A stretch of 44,588 nucleotides of DNA from Fusibacter tunisiensis (GTDB lineage Bacteria > Bacillota > Clostridia > Peptostreptococcales > Acidaminobacteraceae), in assembly GCF_016908355.1 (NCBI RefSeq), contig NZ_JAFBDT010000019.1, positions 1 through 44,588 on the forward strand. The letters are read 5' to 3'. Under the pieces are notes generated by a model. That model had not been told where the DNA came from. It saw only the letters and a program-made list of their open reading frames with translations, and did not search any database. Below are positions 25,425 through 33,766 of the stretch, one piece after another. Position numbers and translations under genes: made by a program. Within the stretch, counting starts at the first letter, position 1. Each line of letters opens with the position of its first letter.

Positions 25425-27493
25425 TGAAGAAAATTATGCAGTGCTTAATGGGGCTGGATATTGGTGGTGCCGAAACACATGTTGTAGAACTTTCTAAAGC
25501 TTTGGTTAAACAAGGCTATGAAGTAGTGGTCGCCTCAAATGGAGGGGTCTATGCGCGCGAACTGGAAGAAGCAGGCGTTCGGTTACTGACGATTCCTCTG
25601 CACACTAAGAACCCAGCATCTGTGATTCAGTCCCTTCTTGGTCTACACCGTGAAATTAGAAGGTTTAAACCGGATATAATCCACGCCCATGCGAGGATCC
25701 CAGCACTCTATGTGAGTCTTATGAAACGCATTCACAAGTTTAAAATGATGACAACAGTCCATGGAAATTTTAAGGTCAATTTTATCTTGAAAAGGTTGAC
25801 CCAATGGGGAGAAGAACTGTTCGTGGTAAGTGAAGATGTGGAAGATTACCTAAAGGCACACTATACCATAAAAGGCAATATTCATCGAACCCTAAATGGC
25901 ATAAATCCAGATAAATTCTATGTGTCCAATAGCCAATACCCCTATCGCCGGTTGGTGCATGTGAGCAGACTGGAGCATAATACAAGAAAAATGGCGGATG
26001 CCCTAATAGAGATTGCCCCAGACCTCCCATTAGAAGTGGTAATCGTGGGCGGTGGCAGTGCACTTGAAGACCTAAAAATAAAGGCGAAAGCTTGCAAAAA
26101 CGTCACCTTTACTGGCGCCATAGAGACGGTTCCAGAAGTCCTAAACCAAGGCGACTTGTTTGTAGGCATAAGTAGGGCAGCACTTGAAGCGATGAGCATG
26201 ACCTTACCAGTAATTCTAGGGGGTGAATATGGGTATATGGGTATTTTGACGCAAGATAAATTGCCACTTGCAGAAAAAACCAACTTTACAGCCAGGGTTG
26301 AAAGACCTTTGCGCGCATCTGATTTGAAAAAAGACATCCAAACCATTGTTGGTATACCCCCTGAAACTTTTAATTGGCAACGCAGTTACATCATCGACTA
26401 TTATTCTGTTAAGCGAATGACAGATGACTATATTTCGGTCTATTCAAAACCCGATAGGGCTTTTGTTATTGGGTATTATGGGTCAAGCAATCTTGGCGAT
26501 GAACTTCTGCTTAAAGAGACATTAAACCATTTGACACCCTATATTCGAAAAGAAAATATTTCAGCCCTTTCTTATCGTGTAGACCAAACAGAACAGATGC
26601 ACGGTGTTAGAGGCATTAGCCGCAATAAATTTTTTTCAATAGCAAAAGAAATATTAAAAGCAGATTATATTGTTGGTGGCGGTGGCAGTATGCTTCAAAA
26701 TGTTACATCTAACAGAAGTCTCTTTTATTATTTAACATTAATTCGATTTGGCCTTCTAACGCATAAACGGGTATTGTTACTTGGAAATGGTATTGGGCCA
26801 ATCCATGGAAAAATTCAGTCGAATTGTGTAAAAAAAACCCTTGAAGCGGTTTCACTTGTCCATTTAAGAGATGAGGCTTCTTATAATTGGATTGATGGCG
26901 ATTCAAAAGCCAATACCATTTTGGGCGCAGACCTTGCCCTAAAATCTGATCCTGAGGCGGGGCCAGTAACCACAACTCGAAAAATAGTGGTGAATTTACG
27001 GCAGTGGCCAGAAGTAATCTATCTACAAAATGCTTTTAAAGAAGCATTACCGATGTTAAAGTCAAAAGGATACGAAATTGTGTTCTTGGGCATGCAAAAA
27101 GGCAATGACGATCTGGTGTTAAAAGAACTAGGGGAACCTGTAATCCACAGTAATCTTGACGCTTTAGAGCAGGAAGTAGCAGATGCTTTTTTGGCCATTG
27201 GTATGCGACTCCATGCACTAATTTTATGTGCAAACTACCAAGTTCCGTTTTTAGGTTTGTCCTATGACCCAAAGGTAAAAGCCTTTTGCAAGCAAGTAGG
27301 CATGCCATATCTGGAGAACTTTGCTGAAGTGACAGCAGAACAGTTGATTCAAGCAATAGACCTATTAGAATCACAAAGAGAATCCCTAAAATCGGAGATG
27401 CGTCAATTTCAAATGAAGGCTTTACACGCGCAATCAGATTTGGAGATACACTTGAGAGATAAGATTACCAGACAAGTTAGGAGGCAAAAATGA
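25424..27493 (+). CDS. Fusion of GT4 glycosyltransferase and CsaB-type polysaccharide pyruvyl transferase, 689 aa
   Basis: Residues 1-340 form a GT-B glycosyltransferase (GLDIGGAETHVVELSKAL, IIHAHARIPALYVSL, donor half with VHVSRLEHN and SRAALEAMSMTLPVI, only the second Glu of EX7E kept). From about residue 347 a CsaB-like pyruvyl transferase follows (GYYGSSNLGDELLLKETL, VGGGGSML, NGIGPIHGKI, MRLHALILCANYQVPFLGLSYDPKVKAF). CsaB puts ketal pyruvate on secondary cell-wall polysaccharide, the ligand of SLH domains in S-layer proteins. The fusion couples sugar addition and pyruvylation. The two parts are in one unbroken frame, so this is not an assembly join. Confidence 0.88.
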   Translation: MKKIMQCLMGLDIGGAETHVVELSKALVKQGYEVVVASNGGVYARELEEAGVRLLTIPLHTKNPASVIQSLLGLHREIRRFKPDIIHAHARIPALYVSLMKRIHKFKMMTTVHGNFKVNFILKRLTQWGEELFVVSEDVEDYLKAHYTIKGNIHRTLNGINPDKFYVSNSQYPYRRLVHVSRLEHNTRKMADALIEIAPDLPLEVVIVGGGSALEDLKIKAKACKNVTFTGAIETVPEVLNQGDLFVGISRAALEAMSMTLPVILGGEYGYMGILTQDKLPLAEKTNFTARVERPLRASDLKKDIQTIVGIPPETFNWQRSYIIDYYSVKRMTDDYISVYSKPDRAFVIGYYGSSNLGDELLLKETLNHLTPYIRKENISALSYRVDQTEQMHGVRGISRNKFFSIAKEILKADYIVGGGGSMLQNVTSNRSLFYYLTLIRFGLLTHKRVLLLGNGIGPIHGKIQSNCVKKTLEAVSLVHLRDEASYNWIDGDSKANTILGADLALKSDPEAGPVTTTRKIVVNLRQWPEVIYLQNAFKEALPMLKSKGYEIVFLGMQKGNDDLVLKELGEPVIHSNLDALEQEVADAFLAIGMRLHALILCANYQVPFLGLSYDPKVKAFCKQVGMPYLENFAEVTAEQLIQAIDLLESQRESLKSEMRQFQMKALHAQSDLEIHLRDKITRQVRRQK

Positions 27494-28491
27494 GAATTCT
27501 AGTAACAGGTGGGGCAGGTTACATTGGATCACACACATGTGTGGCGCTTTTGAAAGCTGGACACAGCGTTGTGGTCGTTGATAATCTGTCAAATAGCAAC
27601 CGTGAAGTTGTTGATGCAATTGAAAAAATAACAGAATCAGAAGTGGCTTTTTTTAAAATGGATGTGACCGATGAATTGGCCATGCGCAACTTATTTTCTG
27701 AGTATACTTTCGATGGTGTCATTCATTTTGCTGGCTATAAAGCAGTTGGAGAATCCGTAGAAAAGCCCTTAATGTATTATCACAACAATCTCGTTAGTAC
27801 CATGGTGCTTACAAAACTTTGCTTGGAGCATGGTGTTAACCGGTTTGTGTTCTCTTCATCAGCAACCGTTTATGGTGACAATAAAATTCCTTATGATGAA
27901 TCTTTGCCTCTTTTAGAAACAACCAATCCTTATGGCGAAACCAAAGCCATGAGTGAACGGATTTTAACAGATACGGCTAAGGCGAATCCAAATTTTTCCG
28001 TGACTTTGTTACGTTATTTCAACCCGATTGGTGCTCATGAAAGTGGTTTGATTGGTGAAAATCCAAATGGTATTCCCAACAATCTGATGCCCTATATTAC
28101 AAAAGTTGCCATCGGCGAGCTTCCAATTTTAAATGTATTTGGCGACGATTACGATACAATAGATGGGACCGGGGTTAGAGATTATATCCATGTTGTTGAT
28201 TTGGCAGACGGTCATGTAAAAGCGCTCGAAAAGAGTCAGAAGGGCACGCGAATTTACAATTTAGGCACAGGAAAGGGCACGTCAGTACTTGAATTGGTAG
28301 AAGCATTTGAGCGCATCAATGGCGTTAAAATCCCCAAGAAGATTTCGCCTCGACGTTCAGGCGATATAGCCACCAGTTATGCCAATGCTGATAAGGCTGC
28401 TCGTGACCTAGGCTGGGAAGCCAAATACACTGTGGAAGACATGGTTAGAGATTCATGGCGATTTGCTGAAATGCGGCTAAGGTTGCGTTGA
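27490..28491 (+). CDS. galE: UDP-glucose 4-epimerase GalE, 333 aa
   Basis: An NAD-dependent SDR enzyme interconverting UDP-glucose and UDP-galactose. It has the nucleotide motif GGAGYIGSHT (7-16), SSSATVYGD (122-130), the Tyr-xxx-Lys pair Y148/K152 in NPYGETK, and the substrate loop LRYFNPIGAHESG. It is the last gene of the envelope operon and overlaps the fusion gene by 4 nt, so it probably supplies UDP-galactose or a related sugar. The C-terminus is odd: after DSWRF the last residues (AEMRLRLR) are encoded by the first unit of the hairpin repeat array, replacing the usual GalE tail. Confidence 0.93.
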   Translation: MRILVTGGAGYIGSHTCVALLKAGHSVVVVDNLSNSNREVVDAIEKITESEVAFFKMDVTDELAMRNLFSEYTFDGVIHFAGYKAVGESVEKPLMYYHNNLVSTMVLTKLCLEHGVNRFVFSSSATVYGDNKIPYDESLPLLETTNPYGETKAMSERILTDTAKANPNFSVTLLRYFNPIGAHESGLIGENPNGIPNNLMPYITKVAIGELPILNVFGDDYDTIDGTGVRDYIHVVDLADGHVKALEKSQKGTRIYNLGTGKGTSVLELVEAFERINGVKIPKKISPRRSGDIATSYANADKAARDLGWEAKYTVEDMVRDSWRFAEMRLRLR

Positions 28492-28713
28492 TTGTGGCTA
28501 AAGGTCGTGGAATGTGCCTAACGGCATGTTGAGTATGCCTAACGGCACGTTGAGTATGCCTAACGGCATGTTGAGTATGCCTAACGGCATGTTGATTATG
28601 CCTACGGCATGTTGAGTATGCCTACGGCATGTTGAGTATGCCTAACGGCATGTTGAGTATGCCTAACGGCACGTGGATTATGGCTGCGTCATGTTAAGTG
28701 CGACTGGTGTCGC
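28473..28713 (+). repeat. Hairpin-linker tandem repeat array A (about 12 units)
   Basis: Most units are 20-21 nt: hairpin TGCC-TAAC-GGCA plus linker TGTTGAGTA. Two central units lack one A (TGCCTACGGCA). Edge units have other stems that still pair, with G.U pairs: GCGGC-TAAG-GTTGC (28473-28486, inside galE), TGGC-TGC-GTCA and GCGAC-TGGT-GTCGC. Linkers vary slightly (TTGATTA, GTGGATTA). The array fills the gap between galE and its terminator, so it is transcribed as 3' UTR. Confidence 0.9.
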
Positions 28714-28725
28714 GATGCGTATAGG

Positions 28726-28784
28726 AAAAACGCTTTATGAAGTTTTGAGATTAATGACCTCTAACTTTTCATAAAGCGTTTTTT
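28726..28784. terminator. Long bidirectional terminator after the envelope operon
   Basis: AAAAACGCTTTATGAA (28726-28741) pairs with TTCATAAAGCGTTTTTT (28768-28784) around a loop of about 26 nt that holds further short pairs. T-tracts on both strands fit the convergent genes. Confidence 0.85.
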
Positions 28785-28813
28785 GATTAACATCACTAAA
28801 TCGCTGCTACTTC

Positions 28814-28846
28814 ATGGCGAAGCCATACTCAATGCACCAAAGGTAC
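28814..28846 (-). repeat. Hairpin-linker repeat A' (two units, minus orientation)
   Basis: Read on the minus strand: hairpin GTACC-TTT-GGTGC, linker ATTGAGT, hairpin ATGGC-TTC-GCCAT. It lies just downstream of the minus-strand permease gene ending at 28856, in that gene's orientation. The second hairpin is identical to those ending arrays B and C. Confidence 0.8.
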
Positions 28847-28855
28847 ATTCTTTTA

Positions 28856-29638
28856 TCAGGATCCGGTGGATTTGTAGTGTTTGACGCCAAATTCCCAGAA
28901 GAGTAGGCTTGGGATGATAAATAAAATGCCAAGTAGGGGGACAAAGGCGTACACGGTTGCGGTGTAAGGGGGTTTGTTTAAAATATACATAAGTGGCATG
29001 TAGTTGACCACGCCAAAGGGGACGACGTAGGTAAAAAACTTCTGGATGGGTTTGGCATAGATGGTGAGTGGGTATTGGGACATTTCTCTACCGCCATCGG
29101 TGAAGATGCTGGCCAGTTCTAAACCTTGGATGGTCCAAAAGGATAAGGTTGCAAAGATTATAAAAAGACCGGCCATAATAAAGGTCCCCCCGACAATCAT
29201 TAAGACAAGTGCAAGTGCCTTTAGAAAAGTCCATTGCAACTCTATGCCTGTTAGGCCAATCATTAAAACCACAGTGCCTTGGAGCAGGCGACCGATTCTT
29301 GTAAATTCAAATTTTGACCCCATTACCTGTAGGGCAGTAGGGACAGGCCTAACCAACAAACGGTCAAAATCGCCAGTTCGAATTAACTGTGAAAACGCAT
29401 CAAAACCACGCACCAACATTTCTGCCAGTGAAAAAGACATGTGAATGGCACCAAAGAGAAGGGCGACTTCACTAAATGCCCAGCCATCAATGGCATCAAA
29501 TCTTTCAAAAAGAAGGAATAGGCCAATAAAAACCGTAAAGGGTAAGAAAAATTGTCCAATACAAAGGAGGATAAATGATTTTTTGTAGATGATTTGTGAC
29601 TTAAAAAATACTTTGGCATATTTTAGAAATAAGTTCAT
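28856..29638 (-). CDS. ABC-2-type permease (COG3694-like), 260 aa
   Basis: Six hydrophobic segments with the pattern of the paired ABC-2 permeases encoded next to COG4586 ATPases (FSLAEMLVRGFDAFSQLIRTGDFDRLLVRPVPTALQVMGSKFE and QYPLTIYAKPIQKFFTYVVPFGVVNYMP). Start 29638 is chosen for AAGGGGG about 5 nt before this ATG; the in-frame ATG at 29656 lacks a site. It is the third gene of an operon, its start overlapping the end of the second permease region by 2 nt spacing. The cargo of this transporter class is not established. Confidence 0.85.
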   Translation of the reverse strand: MNLFLKYAKVFFKSQIIYKKSFILLCIGQFFLPFTVFIGLFLLFERFDAIDGWAFSEVALLFGAIHMSFSLAEMLVRGFDAFSQLIRTGDFDRLLVRPVPTALQVMGSKFEFTRIGRLLQGTVVLMIGLTGIELQWTFLKALALVLMIVGGTFIMAGLFIIFATLSFWTIQGLELASIFTDGGREMSQYPLTIYAKPIQKFFTYVVPFGVVNYMPLMYILNKPPYTATVYAFVPLLGILFIIPSLLFWEFGVKHYKSTGS

Positions 29639-29639
29639 G

Positions 29640-30443
29640 TTAGCCCCCTTGTACAACGAGATGTTTGAGTGACTTTTGCATCAGGTAATTTCCCAAAAGT
29701 CCCAGGGCAACAATCCAGAAAAGTTGCATGCCAACACTGAGGATTGCTTCACCGACGGGAATATTGCCTGAGTAGATGCGCAGCGGGAAATCGGCTACAT
29801 ATCTAAAGGGTAGAATTTCAACAACAGTCCTAAGCCAATCGGGCATTAAGGGGAGTGGAATAACAAGCCCCGAGAGGAATTCACCGACCACACTGAAAAG
29901 CAAAAGAGACCCAGTTGGGGAAAGGGTTACGAAAACTGAAATATAGATAAACATTGAAATAATCACATTTAAAATGACACCAAGCAAGAGTGTGATTACA
30001 AAGAGTACAAATGCATCCAGAGATACTGGAAGTGATAGTTTATAAGGTTCTGGAATAAGAAATGCCACCAGAAGAATGGGCATGAATCTTAATGCAGCAT
30101 TTGAAATCCTTTGAGCGAGAAGTTTTGCATACCAGAAGATATAAATGTTTACAGGCCGGCAAAGTTCATAGGCTATGTTGCCTGAACGGATCATCTCAAA
30201 GAGCTCATTATCACGAACCCATAGGGCTACAAATGCAAGAAATGCCTGTTGAAGCCAGACATATGAGATCAATTGAGACAGGGTGAAGCCATTGACGGAA
30301 TCGTTTTCGCCATAAAAAGCCATGAAAATCATAATGTAGATTGCACCCCAAAAAAATTGAGTTGCCATGCCGGCAAGTGCGGCTACACGGTATTGCAGGC
30401 CGTGATATACTCTGATTTTAAACAGAGAAAAATAAAGTTTCAT
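29640..30443 (-). CDS. ABC-2-type permease (COG4587-like), 267 aa
   Basis: A six-helix membrane protein starting KIRVYHGLQYRVAALAGMATQFFWGAIYIMIFMAFY, with RDNELFEMIRSGNIAYELCRPVNIYIFWYAKLLAQR, the conserved cytoplasmic loop of this permease class, and VEILPFRYVADFPLRIYSG late. It overlaps the ATPase gene by 4 nt and is followed by the second permease. The two permeases probably form a heterodimer. Confidence 0.85.
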   Translation of the reverse strand: MKLYFSLFKIRVYHGLQYRVAALAGMATQFFWGAIYIMIFMAFYGENDSVNGFTLSQLISYVWLQQAFLAFVALWVRDNELFEMIRSGNIAYELCRPVNIYIFWYAKLLAQRISNAALRFMPILLVAFLIPEPYKLSLPVSLDAFVLFVITLLLGVILNVIISMFIYISVFVTLSPTGSLLLFSVVGEFLSGLVIPLPLMPDWLRTVVEILPFRYVADFPLRIYSGNIPVGEAILSVGMQLFWIVALGLLGNYLMQKSLKHLVVQGG

Positions 30444-31408
30444 AGTTGATGTGCCTCATAGAGATTGACGATGATTTCTTCAATGGGTTGATTTTCAACG
30501 GATATATCCAAAATATCCGGTCTAAGTGTCAGTGCCTGCATCACTGATGGGATATTTGTAGCGTTTAAGTCCACAAGAAGGACACTCCGCTGACCTTTGG
30601 TTTGAAGCGTTGTGACGCCTGGTATTTCTGAAAGTGTCGTGGGCGCGGTGAAGTCAACCGTGATGCGTTTATGCTTTAAATAGGTGTTTTTGAGGTGATC
30701 TAAGTTGCCGTCATAGAGTTTTTCCCCTTTACCAATCAAAATAATGCGATTGGCCAATGCTTCAATATCGCTCATATCATGCGTCGTCAAGACCACAGTA
30801 ACCTTATTTTCTGCATTAATTTTTTGTATAAATTGACGTACGGCAATTTTTGAAACGGCATCGAGGCCAATTGTGGGTTCGTCTAGAAATAGAATCTTGG
30901 GGGAATGAATTAGGGCCGCTGCAATCTCACACCGCATTCGCTGGCCTAGGCTGAGCTGCCTAACAGGTGTTTGTAGCAAATGGCTAAGGTCAAGATAAGT
31001 GACGAGTTGGTCAAGAGAACGGGCATAGTGAGAATCAGACACTTTATAGATATCTTTTAAGAGGTTAAAAGAATCTAAGACCGGGACGTCCCACCAAAGC
31101 TGTGTTCTTTGACCAAAAACGACACCGATATTGCGAACATGACTTATACGTGACTTCCAAGGAACATGGCCCATAATTTCACATTTGCCGGATGAGGGCA
31201 CTAAAATACCGCTCATAATTTTAATCGTAGTTGACTTTCCAGCCCCATTGGGTCCGATGTATCCGACGATTTCGCCGGGATCAATGGAGAATGAAATGTC
31301 ATTTAAAGCATGAACGGTTTCAACATCACGCGAAAACAGGCTACTAAAAGCCCCTTTTTTTCGCTTGGCAACTTGAAATGCTTTTGAAAGATTTTCAATT
31401 TCAATCAT
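30440..31408 (-). CDS. ABC exporter ATPase (COG4586 type), 322 aa
   Basis: Walker A GPNGAGKST, a distinctive Q-loop region FGQRTQLWWDVP, signature LSLGQRMRCEIAAAL, Walker B ILFLDEPTIGLD and switch LTTHDMSDIEAL. The N-terminus has an extended loop between the first strands (VAKRKKGAFSSLFSRDVETVHAL), typical of COG4586. The C-terminal 80 residues form an accessory domain. It is first in a three-gene operon with its own promoter, and AGGAGG precedes the ATG. Confidence 0.92.
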   Translation of the reverse strand: MIEIENLSKAFQVAKRKKGAFSSLFSRDVETVHALNDISFSIDPGEIVGYIGPNGAGKSTTIKIMSGILVPSSGKCEIMGHVPWKSRISHVRNIGVVFGQRTQLWWDVPVLDSFNLLKDIYKVSDSHYARSLDQLVTYLDLSHLLQTPVRQLSLGQRMRCEIAAALIHSPKILFLDEPTIGLDAVSKIAVRQFIQKINAENKVTVVLTTHDMSDIEALANRIILIGKGEKLYDGNLDHLKNTYLKHKRITVDFTAPTTLSEIPGVTTLQTKGQRSVLLVDLNATNIPSVMQALTLRPDILDISVENQPIEEIIVNLYEAHQL

Positions 31409-31447
31409 TGTGCCTCCTATGTAATTCAGGGTAAAAGTTACTTAAAT

Positions 31448-31476
31448 ATATTAACTTAAATTAATAGGATTTACAA
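31448..31476 (-). promoter_or_regulatory. Promoter of the COG4586-type ABC operon
   Basis: On the minus strand TTGTAA (31476-31471), a 17-nt spacer and TAATAT (31453-31448). Confidence 0.6.
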
Positions 31477-31532
31477 ACTTTTTTGACATTTAATCCGTCA
31501 TATGGGTGATACACGTCCCAACTTTTTAGAAG

Positions 31533-31558
31533 AAGAATCCAAATTTGGGTTCTTTTTT
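31533..31558 (+). terminator. Terminator-like hairpin with no gene before it
   Basis: AAGAATCC (31533-31540) pairs with GGGTTCTT (31547-31554, one G.T pair) around AAATTT, followed by TTTTT. It lies in the divergent gap 31409-31653. A TTGACA at 31483-31488 lies upstream but has no good -10. Confidence 0.6.
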
Positions 31559-31653
31559 TGTTTAAGGGATTTTTAAGATTCTCTTTAGGGTAATTTAGGA
31601 TTATAGAGATAAAATACTGGTGTAGAATGGATTAAGTAGAGGAGGGGGACCTT

Positions 31654-33036
31654 TTGAAGAAAATAGGAATCGTACTTTTGATGATGGTTTTGATACTGGT
31701 GGCCTGCAAAAGTGATGACGTTAAAGAGCCGGTTGTTGAAACCTCTGATCCTGAAATAGAGGACTCAGTGTTTATTGAAAAGGGTATTGCTTTTTTTGAC
31801 CTTTATATTGAAAAGGATTTTGAAGGGGCATATGAAGCGGGACTGGATCAAACCATGAAATCGGCTTTTAAGCCCGACACGATGGCATCTGTTTTTGCAC
31901 AGATTGAAACAACATACGGCGGTTACAAAGAACGTGTTGGCGAACTTTTGTCAAATTCTCAAGGATTTATTGTCGTCTCAATTGGCACCCATCATACAAG
32001 TAAAGATTTGATTTACAACGTAGTTTTTAATGAATCTGGAGAAATTGCAGGCTTTCACTTTAACGAAGCCACCACACTTGACGATTTTACCAATGAACCG
32101 GCAACAGAATCGAATGATAATGGCAAAGCTGTCTTGTTTGGCAAAGCGCCCTATGAACTTGAAGGGACTCTTCTGTTACCTGAGGGGCAGGGCCCTTTTC
32201 CAGCTGTAATTTTGGTGCATGGATCAGGCCCCAATGACCGAGATGAAACGATTTATCAGAATAAACCCTTTAAGGATATTGCAGAAGGGCTGGTGGAAAG
32301 AGGCATTGCCGTATTAAGATACGACAAAAGAACTTATACCCATGCAAGCCAGCTGACAGATCCTGAAGTGATGGACAATTTCACCATTTACGATGAAACC
32401 ATAGACGATGCAGGTTATGCGGTAGAGTATTTAAAAACCATTGACCAAATTAATGTGAATCGCATTGTTGTATTGGGTCATTCTCTTGGGGGCAATCAAG
32501 CCCCTAGAATTGCAAGCCAAAGTGATTCAGTTGCGGGAATTGTAATCCTGGGTGGCAATGTAAGCCCACTTCAAAAACTAATGCTAGACCAATATCATTA
32601 TTTAGCTGAAATTCAGGGAACAGATGAAGCTTCTAAAAAAGCAATTGAGGCTCAGATGGAACTGGTGACAGATGCAATTTCAAAAATTGAAGCGATCACA
32701 AGTCCAGATGATTTTTCGGCAGAAGAACTCCTGGGCGTTCCTGCCCGATATTGGATGGACCTTATCCATTATAATCCTACTGAAATTGCAAGTGATCTGG
32801 ACATTCCCATTTTAATCTTGCAAGGTGAAAGAGATTATCAAGTACCACCGTCGGAGTTTGAGCTTTGGAAATCCGGTCTTGGAGATCAAGCCTCGTATGG
32901 TTTGTATCCAGATTTAAACCATTTGTTTATGCCAGGGGAAGGGAAGTCTTCGCCTGAAGAGTATGCAGTTCCGGGACATGTGAGTGTTGAAGTGATTCAA
33001 GACATATCAGACTGGATAAATGAAAAAATAAAATGA
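31654..33036 (+). CDS. Lipoprotein alpha/beta-hydrolase with DUF3887-like N-terminal domain, 460 aa
   Basis: A lipoprotein signal peptide ends in the lipobox LVAC (Cys18), so the enzyme is on the outer face of the membrane. Residues 40-140 form a small DUF3887-like domain (FIEKGIAFFDLYIEKDFEGAYEAGLDQTM). An esterase-type hydrolase follows (about 155-460) with the oxyanion strand VILVHGSGPNDRDE, the nucleophile elbow GHSLGG, an acid near LQGERDYQVP and the catalytic His in LNHLFMPGE. The start is TTG with GGAGGGGG 5-6 nt before it. The stop overlaps the ribosome binding site of the next ABC gene, so enzyme and exporter are linked. Confidence 0.88.
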   Translation: MKKIGIVLLMMVLILVACKSDDVKEPVVETSDPEIEDSVFIEKGIAFFDLYIEKDFEGAYEAGLDQTMKSAFKPDTMASVFAQIETTYGGYKERVGELLSNSQGFIVVSIGTHHTSKDLIYNVVFNESGEIAGFHFNEATTLDDFTNEPATESNDNGKAVLFGKAPYELEGTLLLPEGQGPFPAVILVHGSGPNDRDETIYQNKPFKDIAEGLVERGIAVLRYDKRTYTHASQLTDPEVMDNFTIYDETIDDAGYAVEYLKTIDQINVNRIVVLGHSLGGNQAPRIASQSDSVAGIVILGGNVSPLQKLMLDQYHYLAEIQGTDEASKKAIEAQMELVTDAISKIEAITSPDDFSAEELLGVPARYWMDLIHYNPTEIASDLDIPILILQGERDYQVPPSEFELWKSGLGDQASYGLYPDLNHLFMPGEGKSSPEEYAVPGHVSVEVIQDISDWINEKIK

Positions 33037-33046
33037 GGTGAACACT

Positions 33047-33766
33047 ATGTTGGAATTAAAAGGATTGACGAAAGTATTTGGTAAAGAAAAAGTGGCTGTA
33101 AATCATTTGGACCTTAGCATTGAACAAGGTGAAATATTTGGCTTTATTGGACCTAATGGGGCCGGAAAAACCACGACTTTGAGGATGATTACAGGGATTA
33201 TCGCCCCATCTGAAGGCGATGTGACAATTGGTGGAAAAAGCATCCGTACAGATGCCATAGAGGCCAAACAACAGTTTACGTTTGTCCCAGATCAATCTCA
33301 GATTTATGACGCCATTAAGGGCATTGACTATCTTAATTTTATAGCGGATATGTATGAGGTATCTAGTGCTGAGCGTAAAGATCGGATTGAACGGTACACA
33401 AAGTTATTTCAAATTGACGACGCCTTGTTCCAGACTGTGAATTCCTATTCCCATGGTATGCGGCAAAAGCTTATGATTTGTGGGGCCTTATTGCCAAATC
33501 CAAAACTATTTATTTTGGATGAGCCCCATGTTGGCCTTGATCCGCATTCCAATAAAATTCTTAAAGATTTAATGCGAGAGCATTGTGCCAATGGTGGGAC
33601 AGTTCTTTTTTCCTCGCATGTACTTGAAGTTGTTGAAAACTTATGTGACCGTGTTGCCATTATCCACAAGGGCAAACTTATTGCCTGTGACACGCTTGAT
33701 AATGTAAAACGCCATAGTTCGGCAACACTAGAAGAAATTTTCCTGGAGATGACGAAAGATGAATAA
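33047..33766 (+). CDS. ABC transporter ATPase, 239 aa
   Basis: Walker A GPNGAGKTT, Q-loop VPDQSQIYD, signature YSHGMRQKLMICGAL (Ser-His-Gly instead of SGG), Walker B LFILDEPHVGLDP and switch FSSHVLEVVE. Start 33047 is chosen because GAGGTG lies about 6 nt before this ATG; the GTG at 33038 is part of that site. It overlaps the permease gene by 8 nt and pairs with it as an exporter. Confidence 0.9.
   Translation: MLELKGLTKVFGKEKVAVNHLDLSIEQGEIFGFIGPNGAGKTTTLRMITGIIAPSEGDVTIGGKSIRTDAIEAKQQFTFVPDQSQIYDAIKGIDYLNFIADMYEVSSAERKDRIERYTKLFQIDDALFQTVNSYSHGMRQKLMICGALLPNPKLFILDEPHVGLDPHSNKILKDLMREHCANGGTVLFSSHVLEVVENLCDRVAIIHKGKLIACDTLDNVKRHSSATLEEIFLEMTKDE

Noticed and set aside
28511-28620. The 21-nt repeats of array A keep one open frame (MPNGMLS repeated)
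   Set aside because: The 20-nt units break the frame, there is no ribosome binding site, and the pattern is better explained by hairpin units in a 3' UTR.
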